Shown: in pieces, positions 9,013 through 16,910 of the stretch | Layout: the number at the start of each line of letters is the position of its first letter | Numbering within the stretch: the stretch's first letter is position 1 | From: Clostridium sp. | GTDB taxonomy: Bacteria > Bacillota > Clostridia > Clostridiales > Clostridiaceae | Reading direction: 5' to 3' | Length of the DNA stretch: 37,409 nt | NCBI GenBank assembly: GCA_031292145.1 | Contig: JARLHR010000120.1 | Span: forward strand, 1-37,409 | Made by a program: the position numbers and the translations under genes | Notes under the pieces: model-generated | Database searches by the model: none | What the model was told of the DNA's origin: nothing | Seen by the model: only the letters and a program-made list of their open reading frames with translations

Positions 9013-10467
9013 CTATTCGCTTATTTTCTCTTGCTTACATAATTTTTTAAATTCATCTGCTACAAATTGTACTTGTGTTCCCACAACCACTTGTAGACTT
9101 GTTTTTCCAGGTCTAATTACCCCTGCTACACCTGCAGATTTAATAACCTTTTCATCTACAATTGCTTGGTCTTTAATTTCTAGACGTAATCTAGTTACAC
9201 AATTATCAATTGAAACTATGTTTTCTTTTCCTCCAACACCCTGTAAGATAATAGATGCTATTTGTGTAAAGTCATTGTTTGCAAGTTTTACATTCATCTC
9301 TTCACTTTCATCATCTTCTCTACCTGGAGTCTTTAAGTCAAATTTTGTAATTACAACAAGGAATACAACATAGTAAATAACCGCAAATACCAACCCTATT
9401 GGAATAAGTAGAATTGGGTTTTCTGCCATAGGTGCTTTAAAGCTTAAAACCCAGTCTACAAAGCCCCCGCTAAAGTTAAACCCAGATCTTACTGGCAATA
9501 TTGTACATACAGTAGCTGCAATACCTGCTAATACAGCATGAACAACATATAAACCTGGTGCTAAAAACATAAATGCAAATTCTAACGGCTCTGTAACCCC
9601 TGTAAAGAAAGATGATATTGCTCCTGCTAATAATAAACCGTATACAGCTTTTTTCCTTTTGTCTTTAGCTGTATGATACATAGCTAATGCTCCTGCTGGT
9701 AAACCAAACATCATTACTGGGAAGAATCCAGTCATATACATACCAGTTACTCCATGTGTTCCTTTGCCTGACCAGAAGTTACCAAGATCGTTAATTCCAG
9801 CTACATCAAACCAGAATACAGAGTTAAGTGCATGATGAAGACCGAATGGTATTAATAATCTATTAAGGAATACATAAATACCTGCTCCAATAGCTCCTGT
9901 AGATACAATTGATTCACCAAAAGTTACTAATGCTCCATAAATAAGAGGCCATGCAAAAAACAATACTATAGATGCAATGATTGAGTATACTGCTGTTATA
10001 ATTGCAACACATCTCTTACCGCTAAAGAACCCTAACGCATCTGGTAATTTAGTTCCTTTAAATCTGTTAAAACAACTTGAACCAATTAGTCCTGATAAAA
10101 TACCAATAAATTGAGTTTGAATATGACCAAAAGCTGCTGGCACTTCTTTTACATCAATACCTTTAAACATTCCAACAGCTGCTGGAGATAATAATGTAGT
10201 AATCATAAGCCATGATACAAGTCCTGCAAGCCCTGACGTACCATCATTATCATCTGACATTCCCACACCTACACCAATTGCAAATAAAATTCCCATATTA
10301 TCAATTAATGCACTACCTGCTTTCAATAAGAACGCTGAAATTACATTATTTGCTCCCCAGCCTGTAGGGTCAATCCAATAGCCAATACCCATTAATATAC
10401 TTGCAACAGGTAGACAAGCTACTGGAAGCATTAAAGATTTTCCTAATTTTTGTAGATACTTCATCAT
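9013..10467 (-). CDS. nagE: PTS N-acetylglucosamine-specific EIICB
   Basis: Membrane permease of the phosphotransferase system that imports GlcNAc and phosphorylates it to GlcNAc-6-phosphate. The EIIC domain (about residues 5-375) is highly hydrophobic and carries the Glc-family motifs RLLIPFGLHHALN (H211/H212) and GVTEPLEF (E293). The linker FDLKTPGRED resembles that of NagE. The EIIB domain (about 400-480) has C423 in DNCVTRLRLE as phosphoryl acceptor. There is no fused EIIA, unlike E. coli NagE; the missing domain is encoded by the divergent gene at 10966. The leader carries a GlcT-type RAT and two tandem terminators. The specificity call rests on NagE-like sequence plus the nagA/nagB/nagR context; some glucose transport is possible. 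Confidence 0.9.
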   Translation of the reverse strand: MMKYLQKLGKSLMLPVACLPVASILMGIGYWIDPTGWGANNVISAFLLKAGSALIDNMGILFAIGVGVGMSDDNDGTSGLAGLVSWLMITTLLSPAAVGMFKGIDVKEVPAAFGHIQTQFIGILSGLIGSSCFNRFKGTKLPDALGFFSGKRCVAIITAVYSIIASIVLFFAWPLIYGALVTFGESIVSTGAIGAGIYVFLNRLLIPFGLHHALNSVFWFDVAGINDLGNFWSGKGTHGVTGMYMTGFFPVMMFGLPAGALAMYHTAKDKRKKAVYGLLLAGAISSFFTGVTEPLEFAFMFLAPGLYVVHAVLAGIAATVCTILPVRSGFNFSGGFVDWVLSFKAPMAENPILLIPIGLVFAVIYYVVFLVVITKFDLKTPGREDDESEEMNVKLANNDFTQIASIILQGVGGKENIVSIDNCVTRLRLEIKDQAIVDEKVIKSAGVAGVIRPGKTSLQVVVGTQVQFVADEFKKLCKQEKISE

Positions 10468-10580
10468 AATAAAATTCTCCCTTCATACATATATTATTAA
10501 TTTATTTTAAGAATTTTAAAATCCTTAAATGCGCTATAAATTTATTAAGAAAAAAATATGCTTAGTTATTTTTAGCAAAT

Positions 10581-10622
10581 AAAAAAGCTGAAACAGATAA
10601 TTTGATATTATCTCTTTCAGCT
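10581..10622 (-). terminator. Second (gene-proximal) leader terminator of nagE
   Basis: Minus-strand hairpin with arms at 10607-10622 and 10586-10601 and a five-base loop. It has one internal mismatch in 16 pairs and is followed by TTTTTT. It lies about 115 bases before nagE. The target sequence upstream of this copy is incomplete (GCATCGATT in place of GTGTAACCGATT). Confidence 0.8.
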
Positions 10623-10657
10623 AATGCCCAATTTAATCGATGCTATTTTTAGCAAAT

Positions 10658-10699
10658 AAAAAAGCTGAAACGGATAATTTGATATTATCCCTTTCAGCT
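10658..10699 (-). terminator. First (promoter-proximal) leader terminator of nagE
   Basis: Same hairpin as the downstream copy, offset by 77 bases, followed by TTTTTT. One A-T pair of the other copy is G-C here. The upstream arm touches the end of the RAT, so antiterminator binding would prevent this hairpin from forming. Confidence 0.8.
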
Positions 10700-10723
10700 A
10701 ATGCCCAATTAAATCGGTTACAC
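10698..10723 (-). promoter_or_regulatory. GlcT-type antiterminator RNA target (RAT) of nagE
   Basis: Minus strand reads GTGTAACCGATT then TAATTGGGCATTAG. It aligns with the RAT of the EIIA leader (GTGTTACTG...CAGGCAT) and can fold as CCGATT/AATTGG with a G-U pair. It overlaps the terminator stem by three bases, as expected of a BglG/GlcT switch. The likely ligand protein is encoded at 11505-12353. Confidence 0.6.
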
Positions 10724-10751
10724 GCTAAACAACGTACTTTCTTATACCACC

Positions 10752-10780
10752 ATTTTAGTATATTTTCAAACCTTCGTCAA
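10752..10780 (-). promoter_or_regulatory. nagE promoter
   Basis: Minus strand has TTGACG (10780-10775), a 17-base spacer and TAAAAT (10757-10752). It lies just upstream of the RAT and back to back with the divergent EIIA promoter. Confidence 0.65.
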
Positions 10781-10802
10781 TACTTATTTAATTTTTTTAT
10801 TA

Positions 10803-10831
10803 TTGACATTAATTGTTCTAAATAATATAAT
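10803..10831 (+). promoter_or_regulatory. EIIA promoter, full consensus
   Basis: TTGACA at 10803-10808, a 17-base spacer and TATAAT at 10826-10831 match the vegetative sigma-A consensus exactly. Transcription would begin a few bases before the RAT. Confidence 0.8.
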
Positions 10832-10841
10832 TAGGGCATAA

Positions 10842-10899
10842 ATGTGTTACTGTCGAATCAGGCATAAGTTTACGTTATACGGAAAACTTATGCCTTTTT
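10842..10899 (+). promoter_or_regulatory. RAT/terminator antitermination switch of the EIIA gene
   Basis: GTGTTACTGTCGAATCAGG and the following CATAA form a RAT of the GlcT/LicT type. Its 3' part is the left arm of a perfect 12-bp terminator (10860-10871 with 10884-10895) followed by a T-run. Binding of the antiterminator should block the terminator and permit EIIA transcription. Confidence 0.8.
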
Positions 10900-10938
10900 C
10901 TATTGCTAATACAAAAAATAAAAATGAAAGGATGTGAC

Positions 10939-10960
10939 TATTCCTGATTAACCAGGAATA
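10939..10960 (+). promoter_or_regulatory. Hairpin covering the EIIA ribosome binding site
   Basis: TATTCCTG (10939-10946) pairs with CAGGAATA (10953-10960) around a six-base loop. The right arm contains AGGA eight bases before the ATG at 10966, so the hairpin could hide the ribosome binding site. A second purine tract, AAAGGA, lies just before the hairpin. Confidence 0.5.
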
Positions 10961-10965
10961 TAACT

Positions 10966-11454
10966 ATGTTTAATATTTTTAAAAAGAATTCGATTAAAGA
11001 AACAAAACTTTTTGCACCTATAACAGGTAAAACAATAGAATTATCTAAAGTGCCTGATCAAGTATTTGCTGAAAAATTGGCTGGTGATGGAGTTGCTATA
11101 GATACAGTTGGCGATGTAGTGGTTGCACCTACTGATGGAGAATTAACATTAGTATTCAATACAAAACACGCATTTGCAATGACACTAGATAATGGTACTG
11201 AATTATTGGTGCACATAGGAATCGATACAGTTTCTTTAAATGGTGAAGGATTTGAACAACTAGCTGAAGCCGGAATTAAGGTCAAAGCTGGAACACCAAT
11301 AATAAAAATAGATAGAGATTTAATCTTAGATAAAGGTTTCTCATTAATCACTCCTGTCTTAATTACTAATATGGATTCAGTGAAAGAATTAGAACCTACT
11401 GTTGGCAAGGATGTTATTGCAGGACAAGATGAAGTAATTAGTTTCACTTTATAA
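10966..11454 (+). CDS. PTS EIIA, glucose/GlcNAc family
   Basis: Soluble phosphocarrier that takes phosphate from HPr and passes it to the EIIB domain of NagE. At 162 residues it has the normal length of stand-alone EIIA-Glc. Motifs include FAPITGKTIELSKVPDQVFA (15-34), GDGVAIDT (41-48), H68 in TKHAF and H83 in LLVHIGIDTV, the phosphorylated histidine. It is divergent from nagE, which lacks its own EIIA domain, and convergent with the antiterminator gene. Control is by the RAT/terminator switch upstream and perhaps by the hairpin over its ribosome binding site. A decayed relative of this gene lies at 18441. Confidence 0.92.
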   Translation: MFNIFKKNSIKETKLFAPITGKTIELSKVPDQVFAEKLAGDGVAIDTVGDVVVAPTDGELTLVFNTKHAFAMTLDNGTELLVHIGIDTVSLNGEGFEQLAEAGIKVKAGTPIIKIDRDLILDKGFSLITPVLITNMDSVKELEPTVGKDVIAGQDEVISFTL

Positions 11455-11458
11455 GAAA

Positions 11459-11486
11459 ATAGGGCTGTCACAGAACAGCCCCTATT
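11459..11486. terminator. Bidirectional terminator between EIIA and glcT
   Basis: GGGCTGT (11462-11468) pairs with ACAGCCC (11475-11481), extended by flanking TA/AT pairs. It sits between the two convergent stop codons and has T-rich DNA on both sides. Confidence 0.7.
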
Positions 11487-11504
11487 TATTACAGATTTTC
11501 ACTC

Positions 11505-12353
11505 CTATATGGCAGATATTCTAAATTTCTCAATATGCATTGCTAAATATGCTATTTCATCATCAGTAACATCCTTTTCTAATTTCTCAGCTAATATTTT
11601 TGATACACCTTCTGCTATCTTATAAGATAGCTTATATTTAGATTTTATTTCTTTTATAAAGTCATTTTTAATGGATATATCATTTGATATTCTCTTTATT
11701 GCAAATTTCAAATGTGTTAAAAATCTAGCGTAATCTAAAGATGTTTTATCTATTTTTATCGATATTTTTTCTTCTATATAATCAATTATTGAGTTTATCA
11801 TATATGTATTCTTTATAGAATTAGACACTATTCCAGAGTTTCTAGCTGAATGAATGTGTAAGGCTATGAATCCAATTTCGCCTACTGGCATATTTACTTC
11901 TATTTCCTTTTGTAACTTTCCTGCAACTCTTTCAGCCAATGAATATTCAGTAGGATATAGCGCCTTAATTTCAATAATGAATGGATTTTCTATCTCTTCA
12001 CTATTAGAAAGTCTTTTTACTGCAAAATTTAAATGATCTACTAGTGCGATGTGTATTCTTTCGTCTAAATTTTCTTTTAATTCATTTGCAATAAAAGATA
12101 TCATCTTTTCGCATATTATAAAAAATTCCTCATCAACATTTTCAATAACTTGCTTAAAATTTCTTAAATTATCTTCATTTTCAATAACGAATACCTTTTC
12201 AACTTCGGTGCCCTTTTCAATCTTATCTCCAAATTTCTTTCCGAATCCAATTCCTTTACCAAAAAGTATTCTTTCTTTTCCATTCATTTTTACAGAGATT
12301 ATATTATTGTTATAAGATTTTATTATAACTGCTGAATCCATAATTATACCCAC
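11505..12353 (-). CDS. glcT: BglG/GlcT-family transcriptional antiterminator
   Basis: RNA-binding regulator that stabilises RAT hairpins and stops leader terminators from forming. The N-terminal CAT domain (about 5-60) has the typical NNNIISVK motif. PRD1 (about 75-175) carries H107 (LVDHLNF) and H166 (ALHIH). PRD2 (about 185-280) carries H214 (LTHLKF) and H273 (AMHIE). These four histidines are where PTS proteins phosphorylate such regulators. At 282 residues the length is normal. GTG 12353 is taken as start because AAGGG lies seven bases upstream; ATG at codon 5 is an alternative. Probable targets are the RATs at 10698, 10842 and 18346. The name glcT is chosen from the GTGTTACTG...CAGGCAT type of those RATs; LicT-like specificity is not excluded. 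Confidence 0.85.
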   Translation of the reverse strand: MGIIMDSAVIIKSYNNNIISVKMNGKERILFGKGIGFGKKFGDKIEKGTEVEKVFVIENEDNLRNFKQVIENVDEEFFIICEKMISFIANELKENLDERIHIALVDHLNFAVKRLSNSEEIENPFIIEIKALYPTEYSLAERVAGKLQKEIEVNMPVGEIGFIALHIHSARNSGIVSNSIKNTYMINSIIDYIEEKISIKIDKTSLDYARFLTHLKFAIKRISNDISIKNDFIKEIKSKYKLSYKIAEGVSKILAEKLEKDVTDDEIAYLAMHIEKFRISAI

Positions 12354-12473
12354 ATTATCACCCTTTTTACTTTCAGTTTTCTACTTTGAACTCTTTGTTT
12401 TTAATAAAACGAAAGAAGCAGATCTTTAATAATCTCCCCCTTTGTGTCTAACTCATTAATACAATTTCTTTTT

Positions 12474-13202
12474 TTATTTCATTGCATCAGCCATTTCTTC
12501 ATCAATTATTACAATTACATCGTTATGCATTTGCAGTACTGATGCTGGATTATGTGTTGTAATATTTCCATTTAATAATCCTTTTACTGCCTCAGCTTTA
12601 TCTTTACCTTTTGCTAACAATAGTATTTTCTTTGATTTCATTATTTGTCCAATTCCCATAGATAGAGCTCTAGTAGGCACTTCATCTTTTGAATCGAAAA
12701 ATCTAGAATTTGCTTCAATGGTACTTTGAGCTAAATTAGTTACATGAGTACCTTCTATCAAAAAATCATTTGGTTCATTAAACGCAATATGTCCGTTTCC
12801 ACCAATTCCAAGAACTTGTATGTCAATTCCACCTAATTCATCTATTTTTTTATCATAATTTTTAGCTTCTTCATTAAGATCTCTTGCTAATCCATTTGGA
12901 ACAAATGTATTAGTTTTGTCTACATTTATATGATTAAATAAATTTTCATTCATAAAATACCTATAACTTTGGGTATCTTCTTCTCCAAGTCCAACATACT
13001 CATCTAAATTTACTGTTTTTACATTAGAGAAATCTATTTCTCCATTCTTATTCATCTCTATAAGTTTTTTGTATAATCCAATTGGGGTACTTCCTGTTGC
13101 AAGTCCTAAAATAGCATTTGTTTTTTCATTAACTATATCTTTAAATATTTTAGCGGCAACCTCGCTCATTTCTTCATAATTTTTAACTACTAGTAACTCC
13201 AT
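12474..13202 (-). CDS. nagB: Glucosamine-6-phosphate deaminase
   Basis: Converts glucosamine-6-phosphate to fructose-6-phosphate and ammonia, the last step of GlcNAc catabolism before glycolysis. The 242-residue protein has the phosphate loop LGLATGSTP (32-40), NLDEY with catalytic D67, and GIGGNGHIAFNEP (132-144) with N136, H138 and E143, the full active site of the family. AAGGAGAG precedes the ATG. It begins 21 bases after nagR and is probably co-transcribed with it. It lacks the C-terminal allosteric extension of E. coli NagB, as usual for Gram-positive enzymes. Confidence 0.95.
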   Translation of the reverse strand: MELLVVKNYEEMSEVAAKIFKDIVNEKTNAILGLATGSTPIGLYKKLIEMNKNGEIDFSNVKTVNLDEYVGLGEEDTQSYRYFMNENLFNHINVDKTNTFVPNGLARDLNEEAKNYDKKIDELGGIDIQVLGIGGNGHIAFNEPNDFLIEGTHVTNLAQSTIEANSRFFDSKDEVPTRALSMGIGQIMKSKKILLLAKGKDKAEAVKGLLNGNITTHNPASVLQMHNDVIVIIDEEMADAMK

Positions 13203-13223
13203 TATTAATACTCTCCTTTATTA

Positions 13224-13949
13224 TTAATTTTTCAAACAAACTCTATACCTAAACTTATCTCCTCTTGCAATTGTAATTGTATACTCAATGATATCCATTT
13301 TTTCATATGCTACTCTCTCAAATCTAAGTCCCGCTTGTCCTTGGGGTACCTCTAAGTAGACGCTTTCGAGCTTATTTATTAAAACACTTTCTATTATTTC
13401 CTCAGCAGATGTTATATATGTATCGAAAGAGTTTCTAAATATTTCGTACAAAGGATTTTCCTCAATCATTTCTTTAGTAAGCCCCTTGAATCTTTCATAT
13501 GGCAAGTACGTTATTTCATATATCATTGGTATATCATCAGCAATTCTAATTCTTGATAATTTAAATGCAAGTTCATTTTCTTCTATTTGTAGTCTTTTTG
13601 ATATGTTATCATTTGCTTCTATAACCTCGAAATTTAATAATTTAGAAGTAGGATTCTTTCCATGCTTCTTCATTTCTTCTGTAAAAGAAGAAACCTTTAT
13701 TAAATCTTGTTCAACTACTCTAGGAGATATAAAATTTCCTTTTCCTTGTACTTTATAAATATACTTATTTTTTTCTAATTCATCTAAGGCTTCTCTTACA
13801 GTAGTTCTACTTAGGCCATATTTTTTGCAAATTTCTCTTTCTGAGTCTAACTTATCATTTTCTTTCATATGATTTTCTATTTTTTCAATAAGAATATTCA
13901 TTAATTGAATGTATAAAGGAATAGTAGAATTTTTATTTATTGTATTCAT
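13224..13949 (-). CDS. nagR: GntR/HutC-family repressor of GlcNAc use
   Basis: Transcription factor with an N-terminal winged helix (about 8-76; SEREICKKYGLSRTTVREAL, then GKGNFIS) and a C-terminal UTRA ligand domain (about 95-238). It resembles B. subtilis NagR/YvoA, which binds glucosamine-6-phosphate or GlcNAc-6-phosphate and represses nag genes. It is first in an operon with nagB and divergent from nagA. A palindrome at 14073 is its likely operator, and a half-site (TTGGTAAT) follows the putative -10 of its own promoter, suggesting autoregulation. The ligand is inferred from context. Confidence 0.88.
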   Translation of the reverse strand: MNTINKNSTIPLYIQLMNILIEKIENHMKENDKLDSEREICKKYGLSRTTVREALDELEKNKYIYKVQGKGNFISPRVVEQDLIKVSSFTEEMKKHGKNPTSKLLNFEVIEANDNISKRLQIEENELAFKLSRIRIADDIPMIYEITYLPYERFKGLTKEMIEENPLYEIFRNSFDTYITSAEEIIESVLINKLESVYLEVPQGQAGLRFERVAYEKMDIIEYTITIARGDKFRYRVCLKN

Positions 13950-14072
13950 AAGTGCACCTCTTTTAGTTCTAGCAGTTTATTACCAATTATACTATTACTC
14001 TAAACAAAAGAAAATAATAATTGATGATAGATCATAGTAATTCCATATATAAATTCAAAAAATAAATACCCC

Positions 14073-14088
14073 AGTGGTAATTACCACT
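14073..14088. promoter_or_regulatory. Probable NagR operator
   Basis: AGTGGTAATTACCACT is a perfect 16-base palindrome in the divergent nagR-nagA intergenic region. HutC-type GntR regulators bind GT-N-TA-N-AC-type palindromes, which this matches in general form. Direct evidence of binding is lacking. Confidence 0.55.
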
Positions 14089-14132
14089 TTAAAAAAAGTA
14101 TAATTTATTCTTTCAAATATGTCAATATATAC

Positions 14133-14162
14133 TTGAATAATTCTTTATTAATGTTTTATAAT
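14133..14162 (+). promoter_or_regulatory. nagA promoter
   Basis: TTGAAT (14133-14138), an 18-base spacer and TATAAT (14157-14162) lie about 65 bases before the start codon. AAAGGAGCGG gives the ribosome binding site. Confidence 0.6.
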
Positions 14163-14225
14163 ATATATAAGCAACTGATAATGTCCACTTGTAATTTATA
14201 AAATTTTACTTAAAGGAGCGGTAAT

Positions 14226-15362
14226 ATGTTAATAAAAAATTGTAATATTATTTATCTAGATAAAATAGAAAATGGTTCTATAAGCATTGAGAATGGTCGC
14301 ATTAAAGAAATTAACCCTAGTAATTGTTATGATACAAATATATTGGATGCAAATGGATTATATGTTTCACCAGGATTTATTGACGTCCATATCCACGGGG
14401 CAGGCGGTTGTGATACAATGGATGGTACCAGTGTATCAATTAATACCATTGCAAAAACAATAGTTAAACATGGAACAACTGCTTTTACTCCTACAACTAT
14501 GACTGTTTCTATAGAAGAGATAAGAAAATCATTAAAATCAATAAAAGAAGTAAAGGAAGAAGGCTCTGATGGAGCTCACGTTCTAGGAGTTCATCTAGAA
14601 GGGCCATTTATAAGCCCAAAGGCAATTGGTGCCCAAAATCCAAATTATATTTTAAGTCCATCTATTTTAACTTATGATGAAATAGTAAAGGATTATGAAG
14701 ATATTATTGTCTCAATAACACTAGCTCCGGAAGTTGAAGGTGCTAAAGAGCTTATTAAATATCTTTCTTCTAAAGGTATAGTTTGTTCATTGGGCCATAC
14801 CAGTGCTACTTATGAGGAAGCAATTGAAGCTATTGAATGTGGAGCTTCTCATGCAACTCACCTCTTTAATGCTATGAGCCCTTTAACTCACAGAAACCCT
14901 GGCGTAGTTGGCGCTATATTTGATAGCAAGATAACAACTGAAACTATTTCAGATGGCGTTCATATTACTTATCCAGTTTTAAGAATTACGTATAAACAAA
15001 AAGGTACTGACAATGTTTTATTAATATCTGATGCTATAATGGCCTGCTGTATGCATAATGGTGATTATTCACTAGGAGGGCAAGATGTTATAGTCAATAA
15101 TGGCGAAGCACGTCTAAAAAATGGTGCTTTAGCTGGTTCTGTCCTTACTCTTGATAAAGCCGTTAGAAATGTATATAAGAATTCAAATTTACCACTTTAT
15201 GAAATAATAAAAATGGCATCCTATAATGGTGCTAAACATTGTAAAGTTGATAATCGTAAAGGACAAATAAAAGAAGGCTATGATGCCGATTTAATATTAT
15301 TTGATGATAATATAAATATAAAGAAAGTATTAATTTTAGGTAAAGAAGTTTATTCAGTATAA
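14226..15362 (+). CDS. nagA: N-acetylglucosamine-6-phosphate deacetylase (intact copy)
   Basis: Removes the acetyl group from GlcNAc-6-phosphate, giving glucosamine-6-phosphate for NagB. The 378-residue amidohydrolase has H55 and H57 (DVHIHGAGG), metal ligand E125 (HLEGPF), H191 (LGHTSA), H212 (SHATHLFNAM), substrate histidine H246 (DGVHITYP) and catalytic D269 (LISDAIMA). AAAGGAGCGG precedes the ATG. The palindrome upstream suggests NagR control. Two further copies in this window, at 25630 and 29127, are damaged, so this is the only functional one seen. Confidence 0.95.
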   Translation: MLIKNCNIIYLDKIENGSISIENGRIKEINPSNCYDTNILDANGLYVSPGFIDVHIHGAGGCDTMDGTSVSINTIAKTIVKHGTTAFTPTTMTVSIEEIRKSLKSIKEVKEEGSDGAHVLGVHLEGPFISPKAIGAQNPNYILSPSILTYDEIVKDYEDIIVSITLAPEVEGAKELIKYLSSKGIVCSLGHTSATYEEAIEAIECGASHATHLFNAMSPLTHRNPGVVGAIFDSKITTETISDGVHITYPVLRITYKQKGTDNVLLISDAIMACCMHNGDYSLGGQDVIVNNGEARLKNGALAGSVLTLDKAVRNVYKNSNLPLYEIIKMASYNGAKHCKVDNRKGQIKEGYDADLILFDDNINIKKVLILGKEVYSV

Positions 15363-15448
15363 AAGGATATTCATCCTAGATTTAAGTGTTTATCCCAACA
15401 GATAGGGGTAAACTATACCCTTTGTCAAGTACACAATAAAATAGGCTG

Positions 15449-15482
15449 TCCACCTAGAATTTAATTTCTAGGTGGATTTTTT
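15449..15482. terminator. Terminator at the IS3 end, also downstream of nagA
   Basis: TCCACCTAGAA (15449-15459) pairs perfectly with TTCTAGGTGGA (15466-15476), with TTTTTT following on the plus strand. It lies just after the orfB stop and could end plus-strand transcripts from nagA. Confidence 0.7.
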
Positions 15483-15759
15483 AATAAGGTATAATACCAG
15501 TAGTTAAATATTTATAATATTCATTAGGAGTCATTTTCATAAGCTCCCATTGATAACGCTCATTATTGTAATAATTCATGTATTCATTAATCTCATATTT
15601 GAGCTGTTCAAATGTCTCGCATTGATTAAGATTCAACTCGTATTTCATGTGTCCAAAAAATGATTCCTGTGGAGCATTATCCCAGCAATTTCCCTTTCGG
15701 GACATCGATTGGATAAATCCTTTTGATTGTATTAACTTTTGAAATTTACTGTTTGTATA
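15481..15759 (-). pseudogene. IS3-family transposase orfB, 3' fragment
   Basis: Encodes the end of an IS150/IS3-type DDE transposase: YTNSKFQKLIQSKGF, then MSRKGNCWDNAPQESFFGHM and the tail to residue IIPY. The E in PQESFFGHMK is the third catalytic acid. The frame is open up to 15759, where the group II intron begins. The first two catalytic aspartates are gone, so the product cannot act. Confidence 0.85.
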
Positions 15760-15796
15760 ATCGATTAAGAAAGAGGGATTGCTCCCTTTCCCTCAT

Positions 15797-16906
15797 CTAA
15801 GAACCGTACGTGAGAGTTTCCAGCTCATACGGCTCAAGCATTTCTTCACCCTTTCGAGCGGCAACAAGTATATGCAGTTTTATCTTTCTTTTATCAAAAT
15901 AGTCCTTGTCTAAGAAAGGTGTTTTTGTAATCTGCAATTTTGGATGTCTGACGATTTTAATCCGTCTTAAATTAATTAGACTGTACCCATCCGTTTTGAA
16001 AAGCCATCTTTTCAAATTTTTTTCATGCCAGTATTTATTTAACCTCCACCATTTGTTCTTGTTGGGATGTCTATGTTTTGCCCATTGCTGTAGTAAGTGA
16101 TAAAGGATGTTATTAATATATGAAAAGGCTTTGCTAGCAACCACGTGTTTGTGATAATTTGTCCAACCTCTTATGACTTGATTAAGCCTTCTTATTAAGT
16201 CAGATTGAGTACTAGATTTTCCCTCTTTAAGGATTATTGTGGAGCATCTCCTAATTATGTTTTTAATAGAACTTTTAGAAGGTTTCACTATTAATTTCCC
16301 ATTGTATTTCTTAAATGTCCAGCCAAGAAAGTCAAATCCTTTATCGATATGCGTAATCACAGTCTTTTCTTCTGATAGTGTGAGTCCTCTTGATTGAAGG
16401 AATTGACTAACAGTAGTTTTAAGTTCTTCCGCAACTTCTTTTGAGTTTGCAGTGATAACGAAGTCATCAGCATACCGAATCAGATTCACTTTAGTTTTGG
16501 CTCTGTAGTGATTTTCTATTTTACCTTTTGAATTTCTATGGTATTTATCTTGAATCACTTTTTGGAGTCCATCTAATGTCATATTTGCATATATACTAGA
16601 GATTGCACCGCCTTGTGGCGAGCCTGTTTCTGTTGGAAACATCTTTTCTTCATATATATATCCTGATTTTAGAAACTGCTTCATAATACTTTTATCCATT
16701 GGTATATTGTTTTGTAGCCATTCATGGTTAATGTTATCAAAGCAACCTTTAATATCACCTTCAAGTATCCATGTCGGAGAGCACTTTCTAGCTAATACAC
16801 AAAATATCTGCTCACAGGCATCTTTTGCACTTCTTCCACGACGGAATCCAAAGGAAATGGAATCACCTTTTGTTTCTGCGATTGGCTCAAGCGCTAACGC
16901 ATAGAT
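15797..16906 (-). pseudogene. Group II intron reverse transcriptase/maturase, N-terminus missing
   Basis: The frame is open from about 16906 to the stop at 15797. It begins within the RT domain (ALALEPIAETKGDSISFGFR), then GDIKGCFDNI with a catalytic aspartate, SPQGG, YADD with the other two catalytic residues, GFDFLGW and the maturase X domain (LNQVIRGWTNYH). Roughly the first 100 residues of the usual protein are gone, together with its start; ATG 16699 is internal. No HNH endonuclease domain is visible. The last 12 codons, EPYELETLTYGS, are read from domain V itself. It cannot drive mobility with half of the intron missing. Confidence 0.8.
15801..15835 (-). ncRNA. Group II intron domain V
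   Basis: The minus strand starts with GAGCCGTATGAGC, has a GAAA loop region and ends with CACGTACGGTTC, forming the typical 34-35 base hairpin. The AGC catalytic triad position reads AGC/GCC-like as GAGCCGT at the 5' side. It overlaps the end of the reverse transcriptase reading frame. Confidence 0.8.
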
Positions 16907-16910
16907 CTAA

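Larger units (their letters stand above)
10567..10716 (-). repeat. Two 73-base direct repeats (period 77), each a terminator unit
   Basis: Copies at 10567-10639 and 10644-10716 differ at only a few positions. Each contains the nagE leader hairpin with its U-tract and the GGGCATTAG part of the antiterminator target. Two of the differences fall at paired positions and preserve pairing, so the hairpin looks selected. Confidence 0.85.
15762..16910 (-). mobile_element. Group II intron, 5' half deleted
   Basis: Contains most of an intron reverse transcriptase, a clear domain V at 15801-15835 and a domain VI-like stem (AGGGAAAGGGAG / CCCTCTTTC) ending just before the orfB codons Tyr-Thr-Asn-Ser. 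Domains I-III and the first reverse transcriptase motifs are absent. The intron sits where orfB would encode the HSDQG-x-QYTN region, judging from the family. Confidence 0.75.

Noticed and set aside
10640-10825. Small plus-strand open frame over the nagE leader
   Set aside because: It is made of the duplicated terminator repeats and the nagE promoter on the other strand; no start signal.
10842-10899. T-box or metabolite riboswitch before the EIIA gene
   Set aside because: The leader is only about 60 bases with the GTGTTACTG...CAGGCAT element overlapping a terminator, which is a protein-dependent antiterminator site; no T-box motif is present.
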